Positions 46,851-57,241 are shown, counted from the stretch's first letter. The stretch: 64,000 bases of DNA from Bacteroidia bacterium (GCA_030432655.1 JAUILA010000008.1:122290-186289); one strand, 5' to 3'. Notes: generated by a model from the letters alone, not told the origin. Made by a program: numbers and translations.

Positions 46851-47594
46851 TTAAGCGTCTTTCTTGTCTTCGTCTTCCTTAGATTCATCATTATCGCCAG
46901 CAGAATCATCTGATTCGGCCTTCGGAGCCTCCTCTTCTGTTTCAGCAGCCGGAGCCTCATCGGTGTCCGCTTCTGCTTCCGGGGCCTCTTCTTCAGTTGC
47001 ATCAGCAGTTTCGGCTTTAGCCTCTGCAGTTTCTTCCGCCGCCTCGGTCGTAGCTTCTTCTGTTGATTCAGCCTGTACAGATTCTTCGGCTACCGCTTCG
47101 TCCTTTACCTCTTCCGCTGCAGTTGCTTCCGCTGCTTTGTTCTCCACTTTCGCTTCCTGGGAATCTGATGTTTTCTTGCTGCCTCCACGACGGCTTCGAC
47201 GTGTTTTCTTGGCAGGCTTCGATTCAAGCATCAGTTCGTTGTAGTCAACCAGCTCGATTATACACATGTCTGCATTGTCTCCCAGACGGTTTCCGGTTTT
47301 GAGAATGCGGGTATAACCTCCGGGACGCTCAGCGATCTTCTGTGCCACTTCATCAAAAAGTGTTTTTACTGATTCCTTATCATTAAGGTAAGAGAATACT
47401 ACCCTTCTTGAATGTGTGGTATCGTCCTTCGCTTTAGTCAGCAGGGGCTCCACATATTTACGTAAAGCTTTTGCTTTCGCGACGGTCGTCGTGATCCGCT
47501 TGTTCAGGATCAGCGAAGCCGCCATATTGGAAAGCATCGCTTTTCGATGAGGAGCGGTTCTGCTCAAATGATTTATTTTCTTCCCGTGTCTCAT
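46851..47594 (-). CDS. rplQ: Ribosomal protein L17 with long acidic C-terminal tail
   Basis: 247 residues; bacterial L17 is about 120. The core (about 1-118: [61 protein letters not shown]) is standard. A basic linker ([13 protein letters not shown]) then joins an about 100-residue Ala/Glu/Asp-rich low-complexity tail. Such tails occur on L17 of several Bacteroidota. It is the last gene of the superoperon, 5 bases after rpoA. Confidence 0.95.
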   Translation of the reverse strand: MRHGKKINHLSRTAPHRKAMLSNMAASLILNKRITTTVAKAKALRKYVEPLLTKAKDDTTHSRRVVFSYLNDKESVKTLFDEVAQKIAERPGGYTRILKTGNRLGDNADMCIIELVDYNELMLESKPAKKTRRSRRGGSKKTSDSQEAKVENKAAEATAAEEVKDEAVAEESVQAESTEEATTEAAEETAEAKAETADATEEEAPEAEADTDEAPAAETEEEAPKAESDDSAGDNDESKEDEDKKDA

Positions 47595-47599
47595 GATTC

Positions 47600-48589
47600 T
47601 TATTCTTCTTCGAGTTTATATTTCGACAGGTCCATACCAAAAGTAAGGTTCTTGTCCTGCACGAGCTGCTCCAGCTCAGCGAGTGATTTCTTTCCAAAAT
47701 TCCGGAATTTCATCATGTCCGAAATTTCAAGCTTAACCAGATCTCCCAGGGTTTTCACATCAGCTGCCTTAAGACAGTTGTACGCACGAACCGAAAGATC
47801 CAGGTCGTTAAGAGGAGTCTTCAGCAGTTTACGCATGTGAAGCATCTCTTCATCCACCTGCTCAATTTCACCGCCTTTCTCCGGCTCAAGTTCAATTGAC
47901 TTGTCAGAGAATAACATGAAGTGCTGGATCAGGATGTGTGCAGCTCCTTCCAGCGCTTTTTCAGGATGGATAGACCCGTCAGTTTCAATATCCAGTAACA
48001 GCTGCTCGTAGTCGGTTTTCTGTTCAACACGTGTATTTTCAACACTGAATTTCACGTTTTTGATAGGTGTGAAAATAGCATCGATCGGAATATATCCGAA
48101 CACCTGCTCAGACGGCTTGTTTTCTTCTGCCGGCAAGTATCCGCGTCCCTTATCTATCGTAAGTTCGATTTCCAGGTCTACTGATTCATCCAGGTTGCAG
48201 ATCACCAGTTCAGGGTTCAGGATTTCAAACGCAGAGGTGAAATTTGCTATATCACCCGCGGTCAGTTCCTTTTTGTTTTTTACTGAAACCGTAATCTTGT
48301 TATCAAACGATTCGCCAACTTTCTTAAAACGAACCATTTTAAGGTTCAGAATTATTTCTGACACGTCTTCCACCACACCTTCAATTGTGGAGAATTCGTG
48401 CAACACGCCGGGGATCTTGATCCCTGTGATGGCGTAACCTTCCAGGGAAGAAAGAAGAATCCTGCGTAATGCATTACCAATGGTCACTCCATACCCTTTC
48501 TCAAGTGGTTTGAACGTGAAAAGACCATGGAAATCATCCGCCTTTTCCATCACTACTTTGTCAGGCATTTGAAATGCAAGTATCGACAT
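47600..48589 (-). CDS. rpoA: RNA polymerase alpha subunit
   Basis: 329 residues. The N-terminal dimerisation domain ([36 protein letters not shown]) and C-terminal domain ([32 protein letters not shown]) are complete. It assembles the polymerase core and contacts UP elements and regulators. The leader between rpsD and rpoA contains a long hairpin. Confidence 0.97.
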   Translation of the reverse strand: MSILAFQMPDKVVMEKADDFHGLFTFKPLEKGYGVTIGNALRRILLSSLEGYAITGIKIPGVLHEFSTIEGVVEDVSEIILNLKMVRFKKVGESFDNKITVSVKNKKELTAGDIANFTSAFEILNPELVICNLDESVDLEIELTIDKGRGYLPAEENKPSEQVFGYIPIDAIFTPIKNVKFSVENTRVEQKTDYEQLLLDIETDGSIHPEKALEGAAHILIQHFMLFSDKSIELEPEKGGEIEQVDEEMLHMRKLLKTPLNDLDLSVRAYNCLKAADVKTLGDLVKLEISDMMKFRNFGKKSLAELEQLVQDKNLTFGMDLSKYKLEEE

Positions 48590-48611
48590 AGTTTATTTGG
48601 CTTTTAAGTGA

Positions 48612-48651
48612 TGGCCTTCCTTGCTGCCATGACGGGCAAAAAGGAAAGCCA
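48612..48651 (-). promoter_or_regulatory. Long hairpin between rpsD and rpoA
   Basis: The 40-base minus-strand segment folds on itself. Sixteen of its first 17 positions pair (two of them as G-U), the single mismatch is at the twelfth, and the loop is six bases. It begins 39 bases past the rpsD stop and ends 22 bases before the rpoA ATG. No U-run follows, so it is more likely a processing, stability or protein-binding site than a terminator. Confidence 0.65.
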
Positions 48652-48690
48652 GAATAAATTTTGTATATAAATAGTAAGCGTGTCGGTTTA

Positions 48691-49296
48691 CTACTTCGAG
48701 TAAAGTTCGACGATCAACTGCTCGTTGATATTCTCAGGAATCTCATCACGCTGAGGAAGAGAAACCATTTTACCAACGTATTCCGATTTGTCCCATTCCA
48801 GCCAGGGATATTTGGCAACATTATGGGAGGCAAGGCTTTCAGTGATCAGTTCGAGTGATTTTGAACGCTCCCTTACTCCAACATTATCTCCAACTTTGAG
48901 ATGGAAAGAAGGAACATTAACAATGTCACCATTCACCACGATATGCTTGTGCAATACGAGCTGACGCGCAGCACGCCGGGTAGGGGCGATTCCAAGACGG
49001 AATACCGTATTGTCAAGACGTGCTTCCAAAAGCTGAAGCAGGATTTCACCAGTAATACCTGACCTGCGGGATGCTTTTTCAAACAAGTTGGCAAACTGCT
49101 TTTCGAGTACACCGTAGGTGTATTTTGCCTTTTGTTTTTCCATCAGCTGGATCGCATATTCCGACTGCTTCCTGCGACGGTTACGTCCATGCTGCCCCGG
49201 AGGATAGTTCTTCTTTTGGAGCGATTTGCTCGGACCGAAGATCGGCTCGTTGAATCTTCTGGCAATTTTAGTTTTAGGACCTCTGTATCGTGCCAT
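48691..49296 (-). CDS. rpsD: Ribosomal protein S4
   Basis: 201 residues: [20 protein letters not shown], then an S4 RNA-binding domain ([40 protein letters not shown]). The Zn-cluster cysteines of some S4 proteins are absent. S4 nucleates 16S rRNA 5' domain assembly and in enterobacteria represses the alpha operon. Here it sits before rpoA as usual. Confidence 0.97.
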   Translation of the reverse strand: MARYRGPKTKIARRFNEPIFGPSKSLQKKNYPPGQHGRNRRRKQSEYAIQLMEKQKAKYTYGVLEKQFANLFEKASRRSGITGEILLQLLEARLDNTVFRLGIAPTRRAARQLVLHKHIVVNGDIVNVPSFHLKVGDNVGVRERSKSLELITESLASHNVAKYPWLEWDKSEYVGKMVSLPQRDEIPENINEQLIVELYSK

Positions 49297-49323
49297 TATA
49301 TATCTCTTTCTATCTCTTTAATA

Positions 49324-49716
49324 TTATACTCGTCGACGTTTAGGCGGACGGCATCCATTGTGAGGAAGAGGCGTCACATCCTTGATCGTGGTAATTTCAA
49401 TACCTGTGTTCTGGATTGTTCTGATCGCAGACTCACGACCAGCGCCAGGTCCTTTTACGAACACCTCCACTTTACGCAATCCCAGATCGTATGCTTTCTG
49501 CGCGCAATCCTGGGCAGCCATTTGGGCTGCATAAGGCGTATTCTTCTTCGATCCCTTGAATCCCATCTTACCAGCTGATGCCCATGAAATCACCTGGCCG
49601 GTTGTATTGGTCATCGAGATGATGATATTGTTGAAAGAAGCTTTTATATGCGCCTGTCCGATAGCTTCTACAGCTACTACGCGCTTTTTTGCTTTATCTT
49701 TTCTCTTTTGTGCCAT
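49324..49716 (-). CDS. rpsK: Ribosomal protein S11
   Basis: 130 residues. Diagnostic stretches are [38 protein letters not shown] and the C-terminal [16 protein letters not shown]. It forms part of the 30S platform with S18 and the mRNA exit. 43 bases separate it from rpsM; that gap contains a 5-base GC hairpin. Confidence 0.97.
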   Translation of the reverse strand: MAQKRKDKAKKRVVAVEAIGQAHIKASFNNIIISMTNTTGQVISWASAGKMGFKGSKKNTPYAAQMAAQDCAQKAYDLGLRKVEVFVKGPGAGRESAIRTIQNTGIEITTIKDVTPLPHNGCRPPKRRRV

Positions 49717-49759
49717 TTTCTTGCCTAGCTTTACTATCCCGCCGAGGGGATTATTTTAT

Positions 49760-50137
49760 TTATTTGGTAGCTTTTTTCTTGTTAGCTACTGTCTTCCTTT
49801 TACCCTTCCTGGTTCTGGAGTTGTTCTTGGTCTTCTGACCGCGAACAGGCAATCCTTTTCTGTGACGAAGGCCTCTGTAGCAACCAATATCCATAAGTCG
49901 TTTGATGTTCAGCTGAACTTCAGATTTAAGGACACCCTCTACCTTGAAGTTTTCGCTGATAATATTACGAATAGCTGTCGCTTCATCATCAGACCAGTCC
50001 TGCGCCTTTTTATCCCACTCCACATCTGCTTGTGAAAGGATCTGCTGTGCGGACCGCCTTCCTATACCGAAAATATAAGTAAGGGCGATTTCTCCTCGTT
50101 TGTTATCGGGAATATCAACTCCTGCAATTCTTGCCAT
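49760..50137 (-). CDS. rpsM: Ribosomal protein S13
   Basis: 125 residues: [52 protein letters not shown] and a basic C-terminal tail. It contacts the 50S subunit through bridges B1a and B1b in the 30S head. It lies 2 bases after rpmJ. Confidence 0.97.
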   Translation of the reverse strand: MARIAGVDIPDNKRGEIALTYIFGIGRRSAQQILSQADVEWDKKAQDWSDDEATAIRNIISENFKVEGVLKSEVQLNIKRLMDIGCYRGLRHRKGLPVRGQKTKNNSRTRKGKRKTVANKKKATK

Positions 50138-50139
50138 AA

Positions 50140-50256
50140 TTAGCCTTGTCTTTGTTTAAACCTGGGATTCTTTTTGTTGATCACGTAGACCTTCCCCTTC
50201 CTGCGAATAATCTTGCAGTCGGCGCTACGTTTTTTTACTGATGCTTTAACTTTCAT
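50140..50256 (-). CDS. rpmJ: Ribosomal protein L36, cysteine-poor form
   Basis: 38 residues found by reading the gap between infA and rps[21 protein letters not shown], then [18 protein letters not shown]. Of the four zinc ligands of the C+ form only Cys14 remains, as I recall for other Bacteroidota L36. It occupies the conserved place between infA and rpsM. Confidence 0.95.
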   Translation of the reverse strand: MKVKASVKKRSADCKIIRRKGKVYVINKKNPRFKQRQG

Positions 50257-50316
50257 GAGTCTAAGTTATTTTTATTTGTGCCTTCATATTGCATGGTTTC
50301 AGGCAACATGCATGGC

Positions 50317-50535
50317 TTATTTATATCTGTATACGATCCTTCCTTTGGTCAAATCATAAGGTGACATTTCAAGTTTCACTTTATCACCCGGTAAAATTTT
50401 AATATAGTTCATCCTCATTTTCCCAGAGATATGTGCAATCACCTCATGTCCGTTTTCCAGTTCCACCCGGAACATGGCGTTAGACAATGCTTCGGTAATT
50501 GTACCATCCTGTTCTATTGATTTCTGTTTAGCCAT
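50317..50535 (-). CDS. infA: Translation initiation factor IF-1
   Basis: 72 residues, one OB fold: [60 protein letters not shown]. It binds the 30S A site during initiation. It is 1 base after the map stop. A 60-base gap to rpmJ holds a 6-base inverted repeat (TGCATG/CATGCA) and no gene. Confidence 0.97.
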   Translation of the reverse strand: MAKQKSIEQDGTITEALSNAMFRVELENGHEVIAHISGKMRMNYIKILPGDKVKLEMSPYDLTKGRIVYRYK

Positions 50536-50536
50536 A

Positions 50537-51310
50537 CTAAAATTTAAAGTTTTCTTCTATATACTTATGAGTCGTTAAGATCTCAGTTCCTTCCTTTAGC
50601 ACTGCCACGGTATGCTCAAAGTGTGCCGAAGGCTGTCTGTCAGCTGTCCTGATGGTCCACCCATCAGCTTCCTGCACCACATTTCGCGTACCCAGGTTGA
50701 TCATCGGCTCAATCGCAATTACCAATCCCTCCTTGATAACAGATCCCTTTCCGCGTTTACCGTAATTCGGCACTTCAGGATCCTCATGGAGGTCCCGGCC
50801 CAAACCGTGTCCGACCAGTTCTCGAACAACCCCATATCCGAATTCTTCGGCATGTTGCTGAACTGCGAAACCGATATCACCGATTCTGCGACCTGCTACC
50901 GCCTGCTCAATACCTTTGTAAAGTGACTCTTTCGTCACCCTCAGCAGTGTCATTACCTCGTCGCTAACCTTTCCAACCGGATAGGTATACGCCGAGTCAC
51001 TGTGGTATCCCTTATAAAAGACTCCACAATCCACTGAAAGAATATCTCCTTCTTCCAATTCCTTGTCACTCGGGAACCCGTGTACCACATTCTCATTCAG
51101 AGATATGCATAACGACGCCGGGAATCCATTATAATTTTTAAAGGATGGAACCCCGCCGTGGTCCCTGATAAATTCTTCCGCCAGCGTATCCAGCGTCCGG
51201 GTCGTAACCCCGGGTTTAATCAATTTGGCGACTTCGCCATGCGCTTTTCCAAGGATCTGCGCTCCCTCTTTTATGAGGTCAATTTCTTCGCTCGTTTTAT
51301 ACCTGATCAT
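50537..51310 (-). CDS. map: Methionine aminopeptidase, type I
   Basis: 257 residues. The metal-binding residues are in [18 protein letters not shown] (Asp pair), [20 protein letters not shown] (His), AIEPMINLG (Glu) and the terminal [10 protein letters not shown] (Glu). It removes the initiator Met from nascent chains. It follows secY by 5 bases in the usual order. Confidence 0.97.
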   Translation of the reverse strand: MIRYKTSEEIDLIKEGAQILGKAHGEVAKLIKPGVTTRTLDTLAEEFIRDHGGVPSFKNYNGFPASLCISLNENVVHGFPSDKELEEGDILSVDCGVFYKGYHSDSAYTYPVGKVSDEVMTLLRVTKESLYKGIEQAVAGRRIGDIGFAVQQHAEEFGYGVVRELVGHGLGRDLHEDPEVPNYGKRGKGSVIKEGLVIAIEPMINLGTRNVVQEADGWTIRTADRQPSAHFEHTVAVLKEGTEILTTHKYIEENFKF

Positions 51311-51315
51311 ACGTA

Positions 51316-52620
51316 TCAGGCCGCAACCTGCGAACGCCCCTTCACTTTTCCGGACTTCATCATTCCTTCATAGTGACGCATCAGCAGATAGCTTTCTATT
51401 TGCTGCAAAGTATCCAGGATTACCCCTACCATAATTAACAGTGAAGTACCTCCGTAGAACTGAGCGAATCCAGCATTTACACCTGCCTGAACCGCAAAGG
51501 CTGGCAGAACAGCTACAATCGCCAGAAATATGGAACCCGGCAGCGTTATTTTAGTTAATATCTGATCTATAAACTCAGAAGTTTGCTTTCCGGGCTTCAC
51601 ACCCGGAATAAATCCTCCGTTCCGCTTCAGGTTATCAGCAATATCATTCGGGTTAACCGTGATAGCTGTGTAGAAGAACGTAAACAACAGGATCAGAATT
51701 CCAAACAACAGGTTATATTGCCAGGAATACATATCTGAGAAGGTAGAACCGATGTAGTTCCCAACTTCAGAATCCTGCCACAGCCCTGCCAGCATGGAAG
51801 GGATGAACATTAGTGCCTGGGCAAAGATAATCGGCATAACTCCTGAGGCGTTTACCTTCAGCGGGATATAATCCCTCTTACCCCCGTACATCTTATTGCC
51901 AATAACCTGTTTTGCATATTGGATAGGTACCCGGCGTGTAGCCTGGGTAAGCGCAACAACTGCCATTACAACAAAGAAGAGCGCAACCATTTCCAGGATG
52001 AAGGCCAGTGCCCCCTGCATTCCTCTCGAAACCGCTTCACCAACCAGTGATCCTGGCAAACGTGAAATGATTCCGATCATGATCAGCATAGAGATACCAT
52101 TGCCAATACCTTTATCAGTAATCTTTTCACCAAGCCACATACAGAACATGGTACCGGATACAAGAATAATTACCGACGAAATATGGAAAAACAGTCCGTT
52201 ATATAAAATTGCTTCGCTATCGATGGTAGCTGCCAGGTAAGACCATGCCTGCACGGTTGTAATCAGGATTGTAAGAACCCGGGTAATCTGGGTCAGACGT
52301 TTTCTACCTGATTCTCCTTCCTTCTGCATTTTCTGGAAGTAAGGTACCGCCACGGTCAGCAACTGGATTACAATGGAAGCCGAAATATACGGCATGATCC
52401 CCAGTGCAAATATGGAAGCCCGGCTGAATGCACCACCAAGGAAAATATCCAGGAATCCCAGGATACCACCTGATGCGTCCAGTTTATCAGGATCCACACC
52501 CGGAAGCACGACAAAGGATCCAAGCCTGAAAATGATAAGGAACCCCAGTGTATTGAGAATCCTTACCCTCAGATCTTCGATCGAAAAAATGTTCTTTATC
52601 GTTGTGAAGAATTTTTTCAT
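51316..52620 (-). CDS. secY: Preprotein translocase subunit SecY
   Basis: 434 residues, ten TM helices. It begins with ILNTLGFLIIFRLGSFVVLP and carries the plug region (LGGAFSRASIFALGIMPYIS), QLLTVAVPYFQKMQKEGESGR, RRVPIQYAKQVIG and a C-terminal SYLLMRHYEGMMKSGKVKGR. It forms the Sec channel in the inner membrane. It lies 2 bases after rplO. Confidence 0.97.
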   Translation of the reverse strand: MKKFFTTIKNIFSIEDLRVRILNTLGFLIIFRLGSFVVLPGVDPDKLDASGGILGFLDIFLGGAFSRASIFALGIMPYISASIVIQLLTVAVPYFQKMQKEGESGRKRLTQITRVLTILITTVQAWSYLAATIDSEAILYNGLFFHISSVIILVSGTMFCMWLGEKITDKGIGNGISMLIMIGIISRLPGSLVGEAVSRGMQGALAFILEMVALFFVVMAVVALTQATRRVPIQYAKQVIGNKMYGGKRDYIPLKVNASGVMPIIFAQALMFIPSMLAGLWQDSEVGNYIGSTFSDMYSWQYNLLFGILILLFTFFYTAITVNPNDIADNLKRNGGFIPGVKPGKQTSEFIDQILTKITLPGSIFLAIVAVLPAFAVQAGVNAGFAQFYGGTSLLIMVGVILDTLQQIESYLLMRHYEGMMKSGKVKGRSQVAA

Positions 52621-52622
52621 AA

Positions 52623-53069
52623 TTACAGCTGAGTCACGGTTCCACCTGCTTCTTCAATAGCCTTGGACGCAGTAGCCGAAAATGCGTGAGCACTCACATT
52701 CACTTTCGATTTCAGTTCGCCCCGGCCAAGGATCTTTATCAGATCATTCTTCCCTGCCAGTCCGTTCGACACAAGTGTCTCTACAGTTATATCATTCAAT
52801 TTGGATTCTGCCGCAAGCTTCTCCAGTGTATCAAGGTTAATCGCTTTGAAAGAAACCCGGTTCGGATTTGTAAATCCGAATTTAGGCACGCGACGCTGCA
52901 AAGGCATCTGTCCGCCTTCAAAACCCAGCTTCTTGCTGTAGCCTGAACGAGACTTTGCTCCTTTGTGACCACGTGTAGAAGTTCCACCTTTCCCGGATCC
53001 CTGTCCGCGACCTATTCGTTTCTTCGTCTTAACCGACCCTTTTGCAGGATTTAATGAATTCAGTTTCAT
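52623..53069 (-). CDS. rplO: Ribosomal protein L15
   Basis: 148 residues: MKLNSLNPAKGSVKTKKRIG, RGQGSGKGGTSTRGHKGAKS, FEGGQMPLQRRVPKFGF. It binds 23S rRNA late in 50S assembly. It is 33 bases after rpmD. Confidence 0.96.
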   Translation of the reverse strand: MKLNSLNPAKGSVKTKKRIGRGQGSGKGGTSTRGHKGAKSRSGYSKKLGFEGGQMPLQRRVPKFGFTNPNRVSFKAINLDTLEKLAAESKLNDITVETLVSNGLAGKNDLIKILGRGELKSKVNVSAHAFSATASKAIEEAGGTVTQL

Positions 53070-53102
53070 TTCAGTTCCTATTTTTTAGGTTCTTCCCCGG
53101 CC

Positions 53103-53282
53103 TTACAGCTCGGTGACAGAGACCAGGTGACTAACTTTATTTACCATACCCTGTATCTGCGGAGTATATTCCACTTCAACAGACTTATTGATCTTTCCTA
53201 AACCCAGTGCCTGGATAGTCCGCTTTTGACGTTCCGGACGTCCGATCGCACTGCGTACTTGAGATATAATTACTTTCGCCAT
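53103..53282 (-). CDS. rpmD: Ribosomal protein L30
   Basis: 59 residues from the ATG giving MAKVIISQVRSAIGRPERQK; the frame is open upstream to 53348 but that lies in rpsE and has no L30 counterpart. TIQALGLGKINKSVEVEYTP and the final MVNKVSHLVSV are typical. Four bases follow the rpsE stop. Confidence 0.95.
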   Translation of the reverse strand: MAKVIISQVRSAIGRPERQKRTIQALGLGKINKSVEVEYTPQIQGMVNKVSHLVSVTEL

Positions 53283-53286
53283 GATG

Positions 53287-53805
53287 TTAACCGTTAAAAA
53301 CTTTTGACAATGAAACACCACGCTGCTGCGCCACGGTATAAGGATCACGCATATTGGTCAGCGCATTGAAAGTCGCCTTTACCACGTTGTGCGGGTTACT
53401 TGATCCTTTTGATTTTGCCAGTACGTTGTGTACACCGGCACTTTCAAGTACCGCACGCATCGCACCACCGGCAATAACACCTGTACCAGGTGAAGCAGGC
53501 TTAAGTAAAACCAGTCCGCCGGAATATTTTCCGATTGCCTCGTGAGGTACAGTTCCTTTGATAATAGGTACTTTCACAAGGTTCTTCTTGGCATCATCAA
53601 TTCCTTTGGTGATCGCGTCCGTTACTTCGTTGGCCTTACCAAGTCCGTATCCAACCACACCATTTCCGTCACCTACTACGACAATCGCAGAAAAACTGAA
53701 ACGACGACCTCCTTTTACTACCTTGGCCACACGCTTAATGGCTACAACCTTCTCTTTCAGGTCTATTTCGCTGGCCTTTACTGATCTTATGTTACTTTCT
53801 GACAT
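53287..53805 (-). CDS. rpsE: Ribosomal protein S5
   Basis: 172 residues: a double-stranded RNA-binding N-terminal domain ([40 protein letters not shown]) and a C-terminal fold with [20 protein letters not shown] and [18 protein letters not shown]. It lies near the mRNA entry and fidelity centre of the 30S. Confidence 0.97.
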   Translation of the reverse strand: MSESNIRSVKASEIDLKEKVVAIKRVAKVVKGGRRFSFSAIVVVGDGNGVVGYGLGKANEVTDAITKGIDDAKKNLVKVPIIKGTVPHEAIGKYSGGLVLLKPASPGTGVIAGGAMRAVLESAGVHNVLAKSKGSSNPHNVVKATFNALTNMRDPYTVAQQRGVSLSKVFNG

Positions 53806-53811
53806 ATCTTA

Positions 53812-54159
53812 TTAAAATTTTAGGCCTCCTTCACGGGCTCCATCCGCCAATGCCTTGATTTTACCGTGGTACAAATAACCGTTCCGGTCAAATACGATGG
53901 ACTCAATTCCGCTCGCTTTTGCCTTTTCGGCCAGCTTTAATCCCACATTCTTTGAAATATCCTGGTTTACACCTTCGCTGCCAATTTCCTTGGATGAGAT
54001 GGCAGTCAGGGTATGTCCATTGGTATCGTCAATGATCTGGGCATATATTCCTTTGTTGCTTTTGAATACAGACAAACGGGGACGCTCAGGGGTACCGTGT
54101 ACGTTACGACGGATCCCGCGCTTTATTCTTAACCTTCTGTTCTTCTTATTAAATGCCAT
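53812..54159 (-). CDS. rplR: Ribosomal protein L18
   Basis: 115 residues: basic start [38 protein letters not shown], and the end [20 protein letters not shown]. It binds 5S rRNA with L5. Six bases separate it from rpsE. Confidence 0.96.
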   Translation of the reverse strand: MAFNKKNRRLRIKRGIRRNVHGTPERPRLSVFKSNKGIYAQIIDDTNGHTLTAISSKEIGSEGVNQDISKNVGLKLAEKAKASGIESIVFDRNGYLYHGKIKALADGAREGGLKF

Positions 54160-54167
54160 GTCTTTGA

Positions 54168-54725
54168 TTATTTAGCAGCTTGTTTACCAGCCTTACGTCT
54201 AACTCTTTCACCAACAAAACGGATACCTTTGCCTTTGTAAGGTTCAACAGGACGAAGTGACTTGATCTTAGCAGCTACCTGTCCAAGCAATTGTTTGTCT
54301 ATTCCTTCTATGGTAACGATCGGATTCTGCCCTTTAGCCGTCTCTGCGGTTACTTTAACCTCCTCCGGAAGTCCAAGCCAGATATTGTGAGAATATCCCA
54401 CGCTCAGTTCCAGTACGTTATTCTGTGCGGTTGCTTTATATCCCACACCCACCAGTTCAAGTTTGTGTGTATATCCCTGGCTAACGCCTTCAACCATGTT
54501 GTTGATCAGTGAACGGTACAGTCCGTGTAACGCCTTATGACGTTTGGTTTCTGTCGGACGCTCAAGAATCAGCTCGCCTTCATTTTCAACCAATTTGAAG
54601 GCAGGGTCAATATCTTGCTTCAGCTCGCCTTTGGGTCCTTTCATTACCACCTCACCTGTCTTATCATTATAGGTGTGGGTTACCCCTTCTGCCAGCTTGA
54701 TCGGTTTCTTCCCTATTCGTGACAT
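54168..54725 (-). CDS. rplF: Ribosomal protein L6
   Basis: 185 residues with the two L6 repeats: [40 protein letters not shown], and the C-terminal [20 protein letters not shown]. It lies near the factor-binding site of the 50S. Eight bases separate it from rplR. Confidence 0.97.
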   Translation of the reverse strand: MSRIGKKPIKLAEGVTHTYNDKTGEVVMKGPKGELKQDIDPAFKLVENEGELILERPTETKRHKALHGLYRSLINNMVEGVSQGYTHKLELVGVGYKATAQNNVLELSVGYSHNIWLGLPEEVKVTAETAKGQNPIVTIEGIDKQLLGQVAAKIKSLRPVEPYKGKGIRFVGERVRRKAGKQAAK

Positions 54726-54736
54726 TTATAATTTAT

Positions 54737-55135
54737 TTAGTATACGTAACACAACACTTCTCCACCAACATGCATATCTCGTGCTTCCTTATCGGAAACA
54801 ACTCCCCGGGAAGTGGATAAAATAGCGATACCCAACCCGTTCAATACACGCGGCAACTCCTCAGCCCTACTGTACTTCCGCAAACCTGGCTTACTAACGC
54901 GCTCCAGGCTCAGAATGGCAGACTGGTCAGTCTCCCTGTTGTACTTCAAGGCAATCTTAATCTTCCCCTGATGATCTTCGGTATCCTCGAATTTATAATT
55001 CAGGATATACCCCTTATCATGCAGTAATTTGGTGATCTCCTTCTTCAGATTTGAAGCCGGGATCTCTACTACCCTGTGTCTGGCCTTGATGGCATTCCGC
55101 AAACGGGTCAAATAATCTGCTATCGGATCTGTCAT
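54737..55135 (-). CDS. rpsH: Ribosomal protein S8
   Basis: 132 residues: [40 protein letters not shown], and [20 protein letters not shown] with the conserved Ser-Thr-Ser loop. S8 binds helix 21 of 16S rRNA and, in E. coli, represses spc-operon translation. Its 97-base leader here holds a promoter and a hairpin, unlike the short gaps elsewhere in the operon. Confidence 0.97.
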   Translation of the reverse strand: MTDPIADYLTRLRNAIKARHRVVEIPASNLKKEITKLLHDKGYILNYKFEDTEDHQGKIKIALKYNRETDQSAILSLERVSKPGLRKYSRAEELPRVLNGLGIAILSTSRGVVSDKEARDMHVGGEVLCYVY

Positions 55136-55160
55136 TTTCTTTAATTATTCAAAAGTAAAA

Positions 55161-55193
55161 TTGCAACCCTGCCGAAACAGGCCTGCAAAGATA
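55161..55193 (-). promoter_or_regulatory. Promoter overlapping a terminator-like hairpin in the rpsN-rpsH gap
   Basis: On the minus strand TATCTTTG (55186-55193), preceded at 19 bases by TTTC, matches the Bacteroidota promoter with one -33 mismatch. Overlapping its end, 55188-55161 forms an 11-position stem (nine Watson-Crick pairs, one G-U, one mismatch) with a 6-base loop, followed by TTTTACTTTT. It could end or attenuate transcripts from upstream and restart them for rpsH onward. Confidence 0.55.
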
Positions 55194-55232
55194 CGCAAGT
55201 ATTATTTTTGTTGAAAGTAAAAGAGAATCTTT

Positions 55233-55502
55233 TTACCAGCTCGCTTTAGTCACTCCAGGAATCTTTCCTGCAGAGGCCATTTCGCGAAATGTTACCCTGG
55301 AAATTCCGAATTTTCTCATGTACCCTTTCGGCCTTCCGGTAAGCTTGCAACGGTTGTGCAAACGAACGGGTGAGGAATTTCGGGGCAACTTATCAAGACC
55401 CTCCCAATCGCCGGCCTCTTTGAGGGCCCGACGTTTGGCAGCGTACTTAGCCACCAGTCTTTCTCTTTTTTTCTCTCTTGCTATAACTGCTTTTCTAGCC
55501 AT
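55233..55502 (-). CDS. rpsN: Ribosomal protein S14
   Basis: 89 residues, the longer zinc-free form: [58 protein letters not shown]. It belongs to the 30S head. It is 8 bases after rplE. Confidence 0.96.
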   Translation of the reverse strand: MARKAVIAREKKRERLVAKYAAKRRALKEAGDWEGLDKLPRNSSPVRLHNRCKLTGRPKGYMRKFGISRVTFREMASAGKIPGVTKASW

Positions 55503-55510
55503 AATCTATT

Positions 55511-56062
55511 TTAATTTTTGCCGACGAATGGCATACCAAACGCCTTCAGCAATTCATAACTTTCTTCATCACTGTTCGCCGTAGTAACGAATGTGATATC
55601 CATCCCGCTGATCTGATTTACCTTATCGATACTGATCTCCGGGAAAATAATTTGTTCTTTCACACCGAGGGTATAGTTTCCACGGCCATCAAATCCTTTA
55701 TCGCTGATACCGCGGAAATCCCGTACACGAGGGAGGGCCACTGCCATCAGGCGATCCATGAATTCATACATACGGTCGCCGCGAAGGGTAACTTTTGCAC
55801 CGATCGGCATACCATCACGCAGTTTGAAGTTGGAAATGGATTTTTTGGACATAGTGGGAACAGCTTTCTGACCTGTAATATCCGTCAGTTCCTCCACCCC
55901 GATATCCACCAGTTTCTTATCTGCCACGGCCGCACCAATTCCTTTGTTCACACAGATCTTGGTGATTTTCGGCACTTCCATAATGGAGCTGTACTGAAAT
56001 TTTTCTTTCAGTGCAGGAATTATCTCCTTCTGGTATTTCTCTTTAAGTCTTGGATTAGCCAT
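55511..56062 (-). CDS. rplE: Ribosomal protein L5
   Basis: 183 residues: [59 protein letters not shown] and the [15 protein letters not shown] end. It binds 5S rRNA and the P-site tRNA elbow. It overlaps rplX by 8 bases. Confidence 0.97.
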   Translation of the reverse strand: MANPRLKEKYQKEIIPALKEKFQYSSIMEVPKITKICVNKGIGAAVADKKLVDIGVEELTDITGQKAVPTMSKKSISNFKLRDGMPIGAKVTLRGDRMYEFMDRLMAVALPRVRDFRGISDKGFDGRGNYTLGVKEQIIFPEISIDKVNQISGMDITFVTTANSDEESYELLKAFGMPFVGKN

Positions 56063-56402
56063 TTTTTATAAATTCTCCGGTTTTTTTCGAATATCTCTGC
56101 AGCTTTCCATCCTTGTTTTCCTTACGACCGGTACGCGTAGCTTCGCCTGTAGCCGGATCAATAAGTTTAAGATTACTCAGATGGATGGAAGCTTCTGTCT
56201 TTTCAATGCCTCCTTCAGGATTTGTAGCTGAAGGCTTGACATGCTTGGTCACCATATTCACGCCTTCCACGAATGCGCGGTGTTTCGCAGGCAGGACCTC
56301 CAGGACAACGCCCTCTTTACCGCGGGAGTTTCCGGCGATTACCTGAACCTTATCTCCTTTACGGATGTGAAGCTTAGCCTGTTTGTTTTTCTTTCTATCC
56401 AT
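56055..56402 (-). CDS. rplX: Ribosomal protein L24
   Basis: 115 residues with a KOW motif: [60 protein letters not shown]. It initiates 50S assembly near the exit tunnel. Two bases separate it from rplN. Confidence 0.97.
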   Translation of the reverse strand: MDRKKNKQAKLHIRKGDKVQVIAGNSRGKEGVVLEVLPAKHRAFVEGVNMVTKHVKPSATNPEGGIEKTEASIHLSNLKLIDPATGEATRTGRKENKDGKLQRYSKKTGEFIKNG

Positions 56403-56404
56403 GA

Positions 56405-56773
56405 TTATAGTACTTCTGGCGCTAGTGAAACAATTTTCATAAACTGCTTTTCACGCAATTCCCTGGCCACGGGTCCGAAAATACGGGTTCCGCGCGGCTC
56501 ATCATTCTGACTGAGGAGGACTGCCGCGTTATCCTCAAACCGGATATAGCTGCCGTCCTTCCGGCGTACTTCTTTCTTGGTACGCACAATCACTGCCTTT
56601 GAGACAGTACCTTTTTTAAGGTTGCTGGAAGAAAGGGCCGATTTTACTGATACAACAATCTTATCGCCTACTGAAGCGTAACGCTTGCCTGTTCCTCCGA
56701 GGACACGGATACAAAGCACTTCCTTTGCACCACTGTTGTCCGCTACGTTTAATCTTGACTCCTGCTGTATCAT
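56405..56773 (-). CDS. rplN: Ribosomal protein L14
   Basis: 122 residues: [60 protein letters not shown]. It lies at the subunit interface and binds 16S rRNA helix 14. It is the first gene of the classical spc block, 2 bases after rpsQ. Confidence 0.97.
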   Translation of the reverse strand: MIQQESRLNVADNSGAKEVLCIRVLGGTGKRYASVGDKIVVSVKSALSSSNLKKGTVSKAVIVRTKKEVRRKDGSYIRFEDNAAVLLSQNDEPRGTRIFGPVARELREKQFMKIVSLAPEVL

Positions 56774-56775
56774 TG

Positions 56776-57033
56776 TTATTTAGCCTTTTCAATTATTTCA
56801 ACCAATCTCCATCGTTTACTTTTACTCAATGGACGCGTTTCCATGATCCTTACGGTATCACCGATCCCGCATTCGTTGTTCTCGTCGTGAGCCGTAAATT
56901 TGGTAGTCTTATTAACAAACTTACCATAGATAGGGTGCTTTTCCTTCCGGTTAACAGCCACGGTGATCGACTTTTCCATTTTGTTGCTGACCACCTGCCC
57001 TATACGTTCTTTTCTTAATCTTCTGGACTCCAT
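56776..57033 (-). CDS. rpsQ: Ribosomal protein S17
   Basis: 85 residues, an OB fold: [60 protein letters not shown]. It is a primary binder of the 16S 5' domain. Confidence 0.97.
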   Translation of the reverse strand: MESRRLRKERIGQVVSNKMEKSITVAVNRKEKHPIYGKFVNKTTKFTAHDENNECGIGDTVRIMETRPLSKSKRWRLVEIIEKAK

Positions 57034-57041
57034 CTTATATT

Positions 57042-57236
57042 TTAATTTGCGAGTTCTTTTGCTCTCAATTCAGTTTGCAACCGTGCAATCAGTTTCCTGG
57101 TTTGCTTGATTTTCATCGGGTTTTCAATCGGGGAAATTGAATGTGCAAACTTCAGCTTGTTGTAAGCTTCCTGCTCACTGGCCAGCTTTTGTTTCAGCTC
57201 ATTCAGGCTCAAAGCGCGTATTTCTGAATTTTTCAT
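57042..57236 (-). CDS. rpmC: Ribosomal protein L29
   Basis: 64 residues, two helices: [40 protein letters not shown]. It lies at the tunnel exit near the trigger-factor site. It is 5 bases after rplP. Confidence 0.95.
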   Translation of the reverse strand: MKNSEIRALSLNELKQKLASEQEAYNKLKFAHSISPIENPMKIKQTRKLIARLQTELRAKELAN

Positions 57237-57241
57237 GATCC

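Noticed and set aside
46864..47244. 126-codon plus-strand open frame, Ser/Ala/Val-rich
   Set aside because: It is the complement of the L17 acidic low-complexity tail; codon bias of the repeats keeps the other strand open.
50140..50256. Loss of zinc-binding Cys in L36 as an anomaly
   Set aside because: As far as I recall, C-minus L36 is normal in Bacteroidota.
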